Counted from the stretch's first letter, positions 39,459 through 47,789 are shown. The stretch is 64,000 nt of DNA from Ammoniphilus sp. CFH 90114 (GCF_004123195.1 NZ_SDLI01000003.1:427274-491273), one strand, 5' to 3'. Numbers and translations: made by a program. Notes: generated from the sequence alone by a model not told the origin.

Positions 39459-39521
39459 TACGGGGCTAATTTATGAGAGTGGGCAAGTGATTCCATTATC
39501 TCCACTCCATAAAATGTTTTG

Positions 39522-39620
39522 AAAAAAAAAACCATCCTAACTTTCAGGATGGTAAGAGGATAGGAGTGTGAAGTGTCATGATCAGAAGTTAATACTAATA
39601 TACATGGGATAATGGGGATT
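39522..39620 (-). ncRNA. Candidate small RNA, copy 2 of a minus-strand pair
   Basis: On the minus strand GTGTAAGG (39649-39642) lies 13 bases before TTTAAT (39628-39623). The transcript carries AATCCCC, a GATCATG segment and a pyrimidine-rich stretch. It ends in ACCATCCT/AGGATGGT (39553-39531) with about ten T. The layout matches the copy at 37307-37415. It is convergent with citZ. From 39660 to 39767 I see nothing more. Confidence 0.5.
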
Positions 39621-39767
39621 TGATTAAAAGTTGTAAGATTACCTTACACAGAAAATGGAGTCTACATTGGTGGTGTATTTCGTGGGGGTCATTCGTATGA
39701 GGGATCCACAAAATATTGCCGTAATGAATTTAAGAATCCTACTATGTATGGTTATTCGTTTGGCAGC

Positions 39768-39956
39768 TTAGACACATTCTAAAATCGTTTCTTTTTGGTA
39801 ATCAATAAGCAATAGCAAGTGGTGAATTTCAAAACGGTCATAGTTGGATAAGTTTCCAGAGTAAAATAGTGTATCCAGTAGGTATTTTCTTTTGACCTCA
39901 AGCTGGTCCACGCTCAGAGAGTTAAATATATCTTCCTTAGATAGTTTAAGATGCAT
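39768..39956 (-). CDS. Small helical protein of unknown function
   Basis: This 62-residue protein starts at ATG 39956, with GGGAGGG exactly 8 bases upstream. It reads MHLKLSKEDIFNSLSVDQLE, then KRKYLLDTL, a short GNLS turn and FEIHHLLLLID, a two-helix hairpin. It is similar in layout to the protein at 30356-30553 and remotely to Spo0E-like proteins, but lacks SQxLD. Function unknown. Confidence 0.6.
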   Translation of the reverse strand: MHLKLSKEDIFNSLSVDQLEVKRKYLLDTLFYSGNLSNYDRFEIHHLLLLIDYQKETILECV

Positions 39957-40232
39957 AAGGCACACCCTCCCAAAACTGTAATCGCTTTCAAATACAAGTA
40001 TATCATAAAAGATGATCCTTGGTTTATATTCGACAAAACTAGTAGGAAATCGACTAGATTAATAGCACATCCAAGAATTTGATTTATCTTTTCCAACAAA
40101 AACACCGTTTGTATATTGTATACCAAATAACAACGTAGTATAATAAGATTAATGTTATCTTTACAGTTCACTTCCTATCTCTGCTTGCGGCTGGCGGGTA
40201 ATCCGTTTAGTCGTATTTTTTTTGTAAAAAAA

Positions 40233-40314
40233 CAAAAAAAGGACAAGATCACCGAGTTCTGCACTCGTGGGATCTTGTCTCACTCTCAACTTAAACTATC
40301 CGTATAGTTTAGAT
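40233..40314 (-). ncRNA. Candidate small RNA with SigA promoter and terminator
   Basis: On the minus strand ATGACA (40349-40344) and TATAAT (40326-40321) are exactly 17 bases apart. The predicted RNA of about 80 nt has a 5' hairpin AAACTAT/ATAGTTT (40312-40295). A 3' terminator follows: GACAAGATC/GATCTTGTC (40279-40242) with an inner CGAG/CTCG, then seven T. It encodes no protein. The flanking stretch 39957-40230 shows nothing else. Confidence 0.6.
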
Positions 40315-40425
40315 AAAATTATTATATATGAATTGAATTTCAATGTCATTACAGTTTCATACAAATTAACAGAACTTCCAAAACTTACTGAACAACAACG
40401 GTAAATTTATGCTATAATATAGTTA

Positions 40426-40503
40426 ATCTTTCCTCCGTTGGAGGTTGAGCGGTTATACTTCCAGGGCGTTCCTTAGAGGGACGCCTCTTGTTTTGCTTTT
40501 TGG
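40426..40503 (+). ncRNA. Candidate small RNA family, copy A
   Basis: An extended -10 TGCTATAAT (40411-40419) starts a unit of about 75 nt. It has CCTCC-GTT-GGAGG (40433-40445), then TTGAG and GGTTATA. It ends in terminator GGCGTTCC/GGGACGCC (40466-40486) with a T-rich tail. A closely similar unit occurs at 46001-46072 after spo0A. There is no ORF. Confidence 0.65.
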
Positions 40504-40505
40504 AT

Positions 40506-40536
40506 AAGAAAAAAGAGCCCGCCATATAGAGCGAGC
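40506..40536 (-). terminator. Minus-strand intrinsic terminator
   Basis: On the minus strand GCTCGC (40536-40531) pairs with GCGGGC (40522-40517), followed by CTTTTTTCTT. It implies a further short minus-strand transcript starting somewhere between 40540 and 40650; no good promoter is seen. Confidence 0.5.
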
Positions 40537-40699
40537 ACAATAAGGGAGTGAGTTGTAATAACTCATGTAATTCAATAATAGTGTACTACTTTTAAGAAAT
40601 AATTACAATTTACCAATGTGCTAGACTTCTTGACTTCTAACCAAAGGATGGGAATGGGTAAAGTTGACTTTTCTTTTTAATTTCAGTAAGATATGACCA

Positions 40700-40935
40700 A
40701 ACAAGATAATAAATGCAGCGAAGAAGGATGGATAGTACCTGTAATTCTTTCTTATAAGCGATCTAGGGGTGGTGCGAGCCTAGAAGATAAGAGCAGGGAA
40801 GTGGCAGTCTGGAGCTGATTGACGTGAAAGGGGATGTATGAAGCGATAGCTTGATGCATCAACTAGGGTGGAACCGCGGGTGCTGATGCTCTCGTCCCTA
40901 GGCATGGGAATGCCTTTGGGATGGGGGCTTATTAT
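40700..40935 (+). promoter_or_regulatory. T-box leader of glyS, glycine specifier probable
   Basis: The T-box sequence AGGGTGGAACCGCGGG is at 40865-40880. A terminator follows (TCCCTAGGCAT with ATGCCTTTGGGA, 40895-40921). Stem I occupies about 40735-40830. A GGC at 40803-40805 in AGTGGCAGT is a plausible Gly specifier, but I have not folded the whole stem. Uncharged tRNA-Gly should promote read-through into glyS. Confidence 0.9.
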
Positions 40936-40981
40936 ATTTTCATCCCACAATTATACCATAGTACAAGGAGAGACTTAAAAC

Positions 40982-42364
40982 ATGAGCGTCACAATGGATC
41001 AAATTGTTGCATTGGCTAAACATCGTGGTTTTGTATTTCAGGGCTCTGAAATCTACGGAGGATTGGCTAACACATGGGACTACGGTCCGCTTGGAGTTGA
41101 ATTAAAGAATAATGTCAAGCGTGCGTGGTGGAAGAAATTTATCCAAGAATCGCCTTATAATGTAGGATTAGATGCAGCGATCTTGATGAATCCACAGGCT
41201 TGGGTAGCATCCGGACATGTTGGGAACTTTAACGACCCGATGATTGATTGTAAACAGTGTAAAGCGCGTCACCGTGCGGATAAGATCATTGAGAATGCTC
41301 TTGCAGAGAAGGGTATGGAAGTGATCGTGGATGGATTATCCTTTGAACAGATGGCTGATCTTATGAATGAACACAACATCGCTTGTCCGGATTGCGGCAG
41401 CCGTGATTTTACAGAGATTCGTCAATTTAACTTAATGTTCAAGACCTTCCAAGGAGTTACAGAGAGCAGTACGAATCAGATTTTTCTTCGTCCGGAAACA
41501 GCTCAAGGAATTTTCGTTAATTTCAAGAATGTGCAGCGTACTATGCGTAAGAAGCTTCCGTTTGGTATCGGTCAGATCGGGAAGAGCTTCCGTAATGAAA
41601 TTACACCAGGTAACTTTACGTTCCGTACGCGTGAGTTTGAACAGATGGAGCTGGAGTTCTTCTGCAAGCCAGGCGAGGATCTGCAGTGGTTCGAATACTG
41701 GAGAAGCTACTGTTATCAATGGTTGCTAACTCTTGGGTTAAACGAGGAGAACATTCGTCTTCGCGATCATTCTGATGATGAGCTTTCTCATTATAGTAAC
41801 GCAACGACGGATATTGAGTTCAAATTCCCGTTCGGATGGGGAGAATTATGGGGTATTGCTGACCGTACTGACTATGATCTGAAGCAACATATGGAGCATT
41901 CTGGAGAAGACTTCAAATATATTGATCAAGAAACAAACGAAAGGTATGTTCCTTATTGTATAGAACCATCTCTAGGAGCGGACCGCGTGACTTTAGCTTT
42001 CTTGCTTGATGCATTCGAGGAGCAGCAGCTTGAGGGGGGAGACAGTCGTGCTGTCCTACACTTCCATCCGGCCCTAGCGCCGTTTAAAGCAGCCATCTTC
42101 CCATTATCGAAGAAGCTCTCCGAGGGAGCGACGAAGGTATTTGAAGATTTGTCCAAGCACTTTAATGTTGACTTTGACGAGGCAGGTTCCATCGGGAAAC
42201 GTTATCGTCGCCATGATGAGATCGGTACACCGTTCTGTATCACTTACGACTTTGACTCTGAGCAAGATGGACAAGTAACGGTAAGAGACAGAGATACGAT
42301 GGAACAACAGCGTATGCCGATTAGTGAGCTAAGATCCTTTATTGAAGGAAAAATGAATTACTAA
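40982..42364 (+). CDS. glyS: Glycyl-tRNA synthetase, dimeric (alpha2) type
   Basis: This 460-residue class II synthetase is the single-chain form (often called GlyQS or GlyS), not the glyQ/glyS tetramer found in many Firmicutes such as B. subtilis. [25 protein letters not shown] opens the protein. [25 protein letters not shown] is motif 2 and GLGADR-like [12 protein letters not shown] motif 3. Zinc-site cysteines appear in CKQCKARHR and [15 protein letters not shown] precedes ATG 40982. It is controlled by the T-box directly upstream. Confidence 0.96.
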   Translation: MSVTMDQIVALAKHRGFVFQGSEIYGGLANTWDYGPLGVELKNNVKRAWWKKFIQESPYNVGLDAAILMNPQAWVASGHVGNFNDPMIDCKQCKARHRADKIIENALAEKGMEVIVDGLSFEQMADLMNEHNIACPDCGSRDFTEIRQFNLMFKTFQGVTESSTNQIFLRPETAQGIFVNFKNVQRTMRKKLPFGIGQIGKSFRNEITPGNFTFRTREFEQMELEFFCKPGEDLQWFEYWRSYCYQWLLTLGLNEENIRLRDHSDDELSHYSNATTDIEFKFPFGWGELWGIADRTDYDLKQHMEHSGEDFKYIDQETNERYVPYCIEPSLGADRVTLAFLLDAFEEQQLEGGDSRAVLHFHPALAPFKAAIFPLSKKLSEGATKVFEDLSKHFNVDFDEAGSIGKRYRRHDEIGTPFCITYDFDSEQDGQVTVRDRDTMEQQRMPISELRSFIEGKMNY

Positions 42365-42369
42365 GAATA

Positions 42370-42407
42370 AAACCGAACCTCCAACATAGGAGAGTTCGGT
42401 TTCTTTG
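42370..42407 (+). terminator. Intrinsic terminator after glyS
   Basis: AAACCGAAC pairs with GTTCGGTTT (42394-42402), with an inner CTCC/GGAG, followed by CTTTG. Confidence 0.85.
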
Positions 42408-42455
42408 TGTTAATCAAGTTGATCCACTATTGCATATCCTTTGGATATAGGAGCT

Positions 42456-43415
42456 TTATCTTACACGTCTGGCTCCAAGGTATACTCTTTTCCAATATGA
42501 AGAGTTTGCAACATTAATGATAGCAACTCTAGGAGGGGCGGCATGGATCATTCGGCCATTTCCCATATAGATCCCGACATGTCCGACCGTTCTATCACTA
42601 GAGAATCGCCCAGGGACCGAGAAGAATAGAAGGTCCCCTGGTCTAAGGTTGGCGACTTTCACATAAGATCCTCGCGTAGCTTGTGCCCGTGCTGTCCGGG
42701 GAAGACGTATGCCTTGTTGTCCGTATAAGTATTGAGTATAGGAAGAACAATCAAATGAACTGGTTCGACCGGTTCGAGCGCCAAAAACATATTTGACTCC
42801 TAGGTACTTCTTCCCTTGATTAATGATGCGATTAGCTTGAGCTGATGTAACCGCAGGAGCAGCTTCGGTATCACCTTGGAAGTTATCCCAGCTATCATCC
42901 TCAGGGAAAATAGACTCTCCTGGGGTGAGAATTAAAGAATCAGCGGTTAACTGAAGGGTATAGGATGCACCTAATAAAGCTTCAAGGCTTGGAATGGTAG
43001 CGTAGGTTTGATTGTTAATTGTCGTAACTGTATGCGGCAGGGTTACCTCTTCTTCTCCAACAGAGGCTTGTGTACTGTCTTCCGTAATAGAATACATGGG
43101 GTCTGTAAATCCTATGTGAATCTCATTATTTTCTCTAGTTACGGTATAACCAAGGGCTTGGAAAAAAGTATCGAGCGGGATGTAGGTTTGGTCGGCTATT
43201 CGAACGGTAACGATGTTTTCTGTGGTCTCACCAGCGATAACGAGTCTTATGTTTTGGTTCGTTTGTGAACCCGGAGCGGCTTGACCCTGCATAATCCTTG
43301 TAGGCTGATGTTGCCGATTCTCAAGAGTGCCAGCTCCTCCACCTTGTCCAAAATTAGCACACCCCGTTAGAAATAAGGCTGTACTAAAAAATCCGATAGC
43401 AATTTGCTTTAACAT
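42456..43415 (-). CDS. NlpC/P60 cell-wall endopeptidase lipoprotein with copper-amine-oxidase-like domain
   Basis: This 319-residue exported protein has lipobox FLTGC (Cys19). A copper amine oxidase N-terminal-like domain follows (about 60-130: VRIADQTYIPLDTFFQALGYTV), then an NlpC/P60 peptidase (about 195-319). The catalytic Cys is in SFDCSSYTQYLYG, with His in VGHVGIYMGNG and in MIHAAPP. It should cut peptide bonds in peptidoglycan stems. GGGGAG lies about 12 bases before ATG 43415. It is divergent from mgtE. Confidence 0.9.
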   Translation of the reverse strand: MLKQIAIGFFSTALFLTGCANFGQGGGAGTLENRQHQPTRIMQGQAAPGSQTNQNIRLVIAGETTENIVTVRIADQTYIPLDTFFQALGYTVTRENNEIHIGFTDPMYSITEDSTQASVGEEEVTLPHTVTTINNQTYATIPSLEALLGASYTLQLTADSLILTPGESIFPEDDSWDNFQGDTEAAPAVTSAQANRIINQGKKYLGVKYVFGARTGRTSSFDCSSYTQYLYGQQGIRLPRTARAQATRGSYVKVANLRPGDLLFFSVPGRFSSDRTVGHVGIYMGNGRMIHAAPPRVAIINVANSSYWKRVYLGARRVR

Positions 43416-43575
43416 CTATGGCTCAACTCCCCATGAAAAACGATTTTGTTATTAGAATTCCAATCATGGCATGTTGCTATTCTCTAGTGTTAGTTGAATC
43501 AGGGCTTTGACTAACTCCCCATTTTGGTTTACCATGAAAATCTAGAGAACTGATCGTGTTAGGTGGTGAGACGAA

Positions 43576-44955
43576 ATGAACTTCCATAAATTAAATATTA
43601 ATGAAATGACAGAAAATCAGATTCTCTTATTGATCATTAAGAGCTTGAAGGACCTTAAAAAAGACGAATTAAAGTATATTATAGAAGAACTCCAGCCTTA
43701 CGATATAGCAAAGTTATATCGTAATTTACCAGGGAAACACCGCCCTAAATTTATTTCCCTTATGGCTCCTAAGCAGATTGCCATCCTTCTGCAAGAGCTA
43801 GATACGGATTTGCAGTTACAGATTCTTCATAAGCTAGGTGTAGAGAAGTCCTCAGAAGTCATGGATCTCATGGAGAATGACGACTTGGTTGATTTGCTCC
43901 ATGAACTAACGATTGAAAATAGTGAAGAATTCTTGGCCTCGATGAAAAAAGAAGAATCACAAACGGTAAAGAATCTGATGCAATACCCCCCAGACACAGC
44001 AGGGGGAATTATGACGAATCGCTTTGTTTGGATTCGCAACTATTACACAGTGAGAGAAGCGGTTGATAAGTTAAAGGCTTTTGCTTCCATTGCTGAAAAT
44101 ATCTATTATCTGTACGTATTAGATGAAGGTAAAGAGTTGGTCGGTGTTGTTTCTTACCGTGATCTGTTATTGGCTAACTTGAATGATAAAGTGGACGATA
44201 TCATGTTTACTCGTGTGATCTCTGTCACCGTCGATACCGACCAGGAGGAAGTCGCTAGTCTCATTGAGCGTTATGATTTTATTGCTGTTCCTGTTGTTGA
44301 TCACGATAATCATGTAGTGGGGATCGTCACCGTTGACGATGTTCTCGACGTTATTATACAAGAAGCTAACGAAGACATTGAGAAATTATCAGCTACAGGT
44401 AAATCTATTGATTTCCAGACGAGCGCAGTTATCGCTTCGTTCCGGCGTTTGCCTTGGCTTATTCTTCTTTTATTTATTGGAATCATTTCAGGAAGTATTA
44501 TTAGTCAATTCGAGGAGACCTTGCAAACGGCTGTTTCATTAGCTTACTTCATGCCGATGATTGCAGGGATGACAGGAAACACAGGAACTCAATCCTTGGC
44601 GGTCGTTGTCCGTGGATTAGTTTCTCAGGATATTGATCGAAAAACTGTAGTTCGTCTGATTTTCCGAGAGTTTGGCGTTGGTCTTATTATTGGACTCGTA
44701 TGCAGCGTGCTTATTAGTATTGTGGCGTACGTATGGAAGGAAGATCTTGTACTAGGGCTTGTTGTAGGCAGCTCCCTCTTGTTGACCCTGATTATAGGAA
44801 CGTTAGCTGGTACAATTATTCCTCTGTTGCTTTATCGGTTTAATGTGGATCCCGCTGTAGCTTCTGGGCCACTGATTACAACTTTGAACGACATCTTTTC
44901 CCTAACGGTTTATTTCGGTATTGCTACGATATTTTTATCCTACTTGAGTGGTTAG
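43576..44955 (+). CDS. mgtE: Magnesium transporter MgtE
   Basis: This 459-residue Mg2+ channel has a cytosolic N domain (about 1-130), two CBS domains (about 135-260), a connecting helix and five membrane helices (about 285-455). PMIAGMTGNTGTQSLAVVVRGL is the pore signature. GGTGGTGAG precedes ATG 43576. The 160-base leader contains a GTTAGT/ACTAAC hairpin but I see no M-box magnesium riboswitch. A terminator follows the gene. Confidence 0.95.
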   Translation: MNFHKLNINEMTENQILLLIIKSLKDLKKDELKYIIEELQPYDIAKLYRNLPGKHRPKFISLMAPKQIAILLQELDTDLQLQILHKLGVEKSSEVMDLMENDDLVDLLHELTIENSEEFLASMKKEESQTVKNLMQYPPDTAGGIMTNRFVWIRNYYTVREAVDKLKAFASIAENIYYLYVLDEGKELVGVVSYRDLLLANLNDKVDDIMFTRVISVTVDTDQEEVASLIERYDFIAVPVVDHDNHVVGIVTVDDVLDVIIQEANEDIEKLSATGKSIDFQTSAVIASFRRLPWLILLLFIGIISGSIISQFEETLQTAVSLAYFMPMIAGMTGNTGTQSLAVVVRGLVSQDIDRKTVVRLIFREFGVGLIIGLVCSVLISIVAYVWKEDLVLGLVVGSSLLLTLIIGTLAGTIIPLLLYRFNVDPAVASGPLITTLNDIFSLTVYFGIATIFLSYLSG

Positions 44956-44956
44956 A

Positions 44957-44984
44957 AAAGCTGGGAAAGCTCCCGGCTTTTTTG
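44957..44984 (+). terminator. Intrinsic terminator after mgtE
   Basis: AAAGCTGGGA pairs with TCCCGGCTTT (44971-44980) around AAGC, followed by TTT. Confidence 0.88.
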
Positions 44985-45025
44985 TATATCTGTAAAACGC
45001 CTATAATCTACATGATATGGCTACG

Positions 45026-45104
45026 TTGAAAGTCGAATTTTAGCAGATATAATAGTTATTTTTGTTAAATTTATTAAAGGAAAAGTTCACTCATGCTAGA
45101 AAAC
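45026..45104 (+). promoter_or_regulatory. Dual promoter region of spo0A (SigA-like and SigH-like)
   Basis: TTGAAA (45026-45031) and TATAAT (45048-45053), 16 bases apart, form a vegetative promoter. AAGTCGAA (45030-45037) inside it resembles a Spo0A box. Downstream AAAGGAAAA (45076-45084) matches the SigH -35 perfectly, with GAAAA at 45099 near the expected -10. This mirrors the Pv/Ps switch of B. subtilis spo0A. Confidence 0.65.
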
Positions 45105-45139
45105 CTACTATAGACCTAATTACATAATAAGGAGAGAGT

Positions 45140-45952
45140 ATGTTGACTAACATCAGTGTTGTTTTGGTTGATGATAATAAGGAGTTTACAGAAATTCTTT
45201 CTGATTATATCGGAAGTCAAGAGGATATGGAGGTACGGGGGATTGCCTACAATGGGAATGATGTGTTTTCCCTGTTGGAAGAGGTTGTTCCAGATGTGCT
45301 CATTCTAGATATTATTATGCCTAACTTAGATGGGTTAGCGGTGTTGGAATATCTAAGAACGATGAAATTTCCTAAACATCCAAAGGTGATCGTGCTGACG
45401 GGCTTTGGTCATGAGGATATTACGAAAAGAGCATTAGAGCTAGGAGCGGACTACTATATTTTAAAACCATTTAATATGGATCTACTGATTAAGCGTATTC
45501 GTGAAGTCAGCGGGTCTAGCGCAGCAGCAACAACTCATTATTTATCGGAAGAAGCGATCGCTTCTTTAAAAAAAACCACTATTGATCCTTCCAATGGGAA
45601 GTCATTGGATCAAGTGATTACCTCTTATCTAGTTGAAATGGGGATCCCAGCTCATATTAAGGGTTATCTGTATATAAGGGAAGCCATTACGATGGTGTAT
45701 AACGATATTGAATTATTGGGCTCGATTACGAAGGTTCTCTACCCAGATCTTGCTAAGAAATATAATACCACCCCAGCAAGGGTAGAAAGAGCGATCCGTC
45801 ATGCCATTGATGTGGGTTGGTCAAGAGGAAATATGGAGTCCATTAATCATTTGTTTGGATATACGGTTAATAAAATGAAATGTAAGCCTACAAACTCTGA
45901 GTTTATCGCCATGTTAGCAGATCAAATTAGGTTAAAATCTGCAATAAGTTAG
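45140..45952 (+). CDS. spo0A: Sporulation master response regulator Spo0A
   Basis: Spo0A (270 aa) has an N-terminal receiver domain with phosphoacceptor Asp in [12 protein letters not shown] and Lys in YILKPFNMD. The C-terminal DNA-binding domain carries [32 protein letters not shown] and [12 protein letters not shown], nearly identical to Bacillus Spo0A. AAGGAGAG is just upstream of ATG 45140. It is separated from spoIVB, which usually precedes it, and instead follows mgtE. Confidence 0.96.
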   Translation: MLTNISVVLVDDNKEFTEILSDYIGSQEDMEVRGIAYNGNDVFSLLEEVVPDVLILDIIMPNLDGLAVLEYLRTMKFPKHPKVIVLTGFGHEDITKRALELGADYYILKPFNMDLLIKRIREVSGSSAAATTHYLSEEAIASLKKTTIDPSNGKSLDQVITSYLVEMGIPAHIKGYLYIREAITMVYNDIELLGSITKVLYPDLAKKYNTTPARVERAIRHAIDVGWSRGNMESINHLFGYTVNKMKCKPTNSEFIAMLADQIRLKSAIS

Positions 45953-46000
45953 GAAATTTTACACGCGATAGCAAGGCAAGAATACTGATATAATACAGGT

Positions 46001-46072
46001 ACCTATCTTTTCCTCGGTTGGGTTTGAGTGGTTGTAATGTTTGGCGTTCCTTATGGGAACGCTTTTTTTTAT
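46001..46072 (+). ncRNA. Candidate small RNA family, copy B
   Basis: This unit is homologous to the one at 40426. Extended -10 TGATATAAT (45986-45994) is followed by TTTCCTCGGTTGGG, TTTGAG and GGTTGTA. It ends in a perfect terminator GCGTTCC/GGAACGC (46044-46062) with eight T. The two units share most bases from TTTCCTC to the terminator loop CCTTA. It is right after spo0A but has its own promoter. Confidence 0.65.
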
Positions 46073-46143
46073 AGCTGTGCTATCAAGAAGAGGATGTAAC
46101 TATAGTCCTGCCTGCAGGAAGGGATAAAATTTAGACCATAAGA

Positions 46144-46193
46144 AAGAAGCTGCATGAAGGGAGACGAGATCCCTAGATGCAGCTTCTTTTTTC
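46144..46193. terminator. Bidirectional terminator
   Basis: AAGAAGCTGCAT (46144-46155) pairs with ATGCAGCTTCTT (46176-46187) with an inner GGGA/TCCC, six T on the + side. It serves the minus-strand TerC-family gene and any + transcript. Confidence 0.88.
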
Positions 46194-46195
46194 CT

Positions 46196-46894
46196 TTATA
46201 CAGCCTTTGGATTGTTTTGGTCGTGTTGGATTGTAGTCTTTGCCTTCTTGTTCAGCAAGGTCCCAATGCTAATAACCAAGACCACCGTAACGATCGGTAC
46301 GATCCAAGATGCACCTGGGAACGTAATGTAGGAGTTAACCAGCTTATCGTGCATGACCATGGTTCCTGCGGTATAGGCCAGAATACCAGCCCCAACGGTA
46401 ACGATAATTGGGAAGCGATTCATCAAAGAAGAAATCCATTTACTTCCCCAAACGACGATCGGGACACTAATGGCTAACCCAAGGACGACTAGCACCATAT
46501 TCCCGTGCGCCGCTCCTGCAATAGCCAAGACATTGTCAAGTCCCATGATGAGGTCGGCGACAATAATGGTCTGAACGGCCTGTCTTAGGGTCATTCCAGC
46601 TACAATACCTTCCGTTTCCTCTTCATTCTTCATGAGTTTAATAGCGACATAGATAAGCAATAGCCCACCAATGGCCTGAAGGAGCGGAACCTTCATTAAC
46701 CAAACCGCTACGAGTGTTAAAATGATACGGATAATGACGGCTCCAAAAGTTCCCCATAAAATAGCTTTGTTACGCTGCTCAAGGGGCAGATTCCGGCTCG
46801 CAAGGGCAATAACTACGGCGTTATCTCCTGCTAAAACTAGGTCAATGGCGATAATGGTTAATAAGGCCATCCAAAACTCAGGTTCAAAAAACAA
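46196..46894 (-). CDS. TerC-family membrane protein (YjbE/YkoY-like), probable Mn2+ exporter
   Basis: This 232-residue integral membrane protein has about seven helices. IDLVLAGDNAVVIALASRNLP and ADLIMGLDNVLAIAGAA are the TerC family motifs with conserved Asp. In Bacilli such proteins export manganese or metallate secreted enzymes. I start it at TTG 46894, with AAGGAGAGG 6-7 bases upstream; the longer open frame extends into the riboswitch and cannot be coding. Control by the upstream yybP-ykoY riboswitch supports a manganese role. Confidence 0.88.
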   Translation of the reverse strand: MFFEPEFWMALLTIIAIDLVLAGDNAVVIALASRNLPLEQRNKAILWGTFGAVIIRIILTLVAVWLMKVPLLQAIGGLLLIYVAIKLMKNEEETEGIVAGMTLRQAVQTIIVADLIMGLDNVLAIAGAAHGNMVLVVLGLAISVPIVVWGSKWISSLMNRFPIIVTVGAGILAYTAGTMVMHDKLVNSYITFPGASWIVPIVTVVLVISIGTLLNKKAKTTIQHDQNNPKAV

Positions 46895-46935
46895 AACGGA
46901 TCCTCTCCTTATGTAATATTGGGTGGCCCTTATGG

Positions 46936-47070
46936 CAAAAAGAAAAGACCCTTGCCATAAGGCAAAGGTCTTGCTAAGTACAAAATGATGTACCAACAAA
47001 GCCGGAGGAAATAATATCCACGAATTGACGACTTTGTTTCAGGTTGCCCTGACAGCTACTCCCCTTTGTT
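46936..47070 (-). ncRNA. yybP-ykoY manganese riboswitch with terminator
   Basis: On the minus strand AAAGGGGAGTAGC begins at about 47068, the hallmark of the yybP-ykoY family. GTCGTCAAT and CCGGCTTTGTTGGTAC follow. The expression platform is AAGACCTTTGCC/GGCAAGGGTCTT (46972-46945) with a T-rich tail. Mn2+ binding should relieve termination of the TerC-family gene downstream. Confidence 0.92.
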
Positions 47071-47085
47071 CCACTGATATTACTC

Positions 47086-47117
47086 ATTATACTAACTACT
47101 AGCTAGATAAATGTCAA
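47086..47117 (-). promoter_or_regulatory. Promoter of the riboswitch-TerC transcript
   Basis: On the minus strand TTGACA (47117-47112) is followed by TAGTAT at 17 bases or TATAAT (47091-47086) at 20 bases. Confidence 0.65.
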
Positions 47118-47220
47118 GATATAAAATAAACTGAATATTTAATTTTGTTATTTTCCGGGAAAGTGGGAATGAAAAAAAGGGTAATATGGTTTAAAATGGG
47201 AGGGAAAAGGAGGGGAGATT

Positions 47221-47421
47221 ATGATGGGTCACTTAAATACGGGGTTGTTTAGCGTCTTTGCTCTGGGAATACCTCTGCTAACGATAGTCCTTTATGCATT
47301 TGCAATATACTTTCTTATCTCAGCTATCAGGTTTATGAAGAGGAAACAAGAATTGGATCAGGAGTTGCTATATAAGCTTGATCGAATCCTTGAGATCAAC
47401 TCTAGCAAAGAGAAAGAGTAG
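47221..47421 (+). CDS. Small single-pass membrane protein with charged tail
   Basis: This 66-residue protein has AAGGAGGGG 5 bases before ATG 47221 (a second ATG follows at 47224). Residues 9-36 (LFSVFALGIPLLTIVLYAFA) form a membrane helix. The tail (RKQELDQELLYKLDRILE) is a charged coiled coil. Similar short proteins are common in Bacillales; function unknown. Confidence 0.65.
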   Translation: MMGHLNTGLFSVFALGIPLLTIVLYAFAIYFLISAIRFMKRKQELDQELLYKLDRILEINSSKEKE

Positions 47422-47423
47422 GG

Positions 47424-47609
47424 TAACGGGAGAAATTCCGCCTATTTCTGAAACAAGGACTTTTGGGCCAGGAATAACGGAACAATTTCCTTCTAATTAC
47501 TCAAAACGGGGTCAAATTTGGTGTTACGTGAGTAATAGCGGAAAAAACTCCCCTAATTAAGGCGGTTTTTAGGCCTGAACGCAAGATAACCGGAAAAACT
47601 CCGGTTATC
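47424..47609. repeat. Degenerate cluster of CGGA-type palindromic repeats
   Basis: The perfect copy is GATAACCGGA-AAAAC-TCCGGTTATC (47585-47609). Degenerate copies include AACGGGAGAAATTCCGCC (about 47426), GGAATAACGGAACAATTTCC (about 47471) and AATAGCGGAAAAAACTCC (about 47534). Related perfect copies with different outer pairs are at 27718 and 57612. No gene lies here. Confidence 0.6.
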
Positions 47610-47611
47610 TG

Positions 47612-47644
47612 TCCCCGTCTCGACTCCTCAAGCAAGACCTCCTG
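47612..47644. other. Short spacer with no recognised element
   Basis: Between the last palindrome and the small peptide gene I see nothing to annotate. Confidence 0.4.
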
Positions 47645-47746
47645 TTACTTCTTATGATTCTTAGTGTAGTTCATGGCATGATTAAGATGCTTTGCTTTTG
47701 TCTCCGCTAGTTTCTCTGCACCTTTACCGAATAAAATGTTAAACAT
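47645..47746 (-). CDS. 33-residue basic peptide under a Fur-like and palindromic operator
   Basis: A minus-strand ORF begins at ATG 47746 with AAGGAGG (47761-47755) 8 bases upstream, and a perfect SigA promoter lies further up. It reads MFNILFGKGAEKLAETKAKH, then LNHAMNYTKNHKK: basic, His- and Lys-rich, probably one helix. In B. subtilis the Fur-controlled Fbp proteins are similarly tiny basic RNA helpers, but I see no clear sequence match, so function is unknown. It is divergent from the TAXI-TRAP operon. Confidence 0.6.
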   Translation of the reverse strand: MFNILFGKGAEKLAETKAKHLNHAMNYTKNHKK

Positions 47747-47789
47747 AGGTCATTCCTCCTTAGGGTGTTGTTTTCGTTTCATTCCTTAT

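Noticed and set aside
39697..39771. 24-codon + strand ORF near the start of the 39768 gene
   Set aside because: Weak ribosome site, overlap with the convergent gene and no other support.
43416..43575. Possible M-box magnesium riboswitch before mgtE
   Set aside because: The leader is only 160 bases and lacks the M-box core; only a small GTTAGT/ACTAAC stem is seen.
46895..46999. N-terminal extension of the TerC-family protein
   Set aside because: It would translate the riboswitch expression platform; TTG 46894 has the proper ribosome site.
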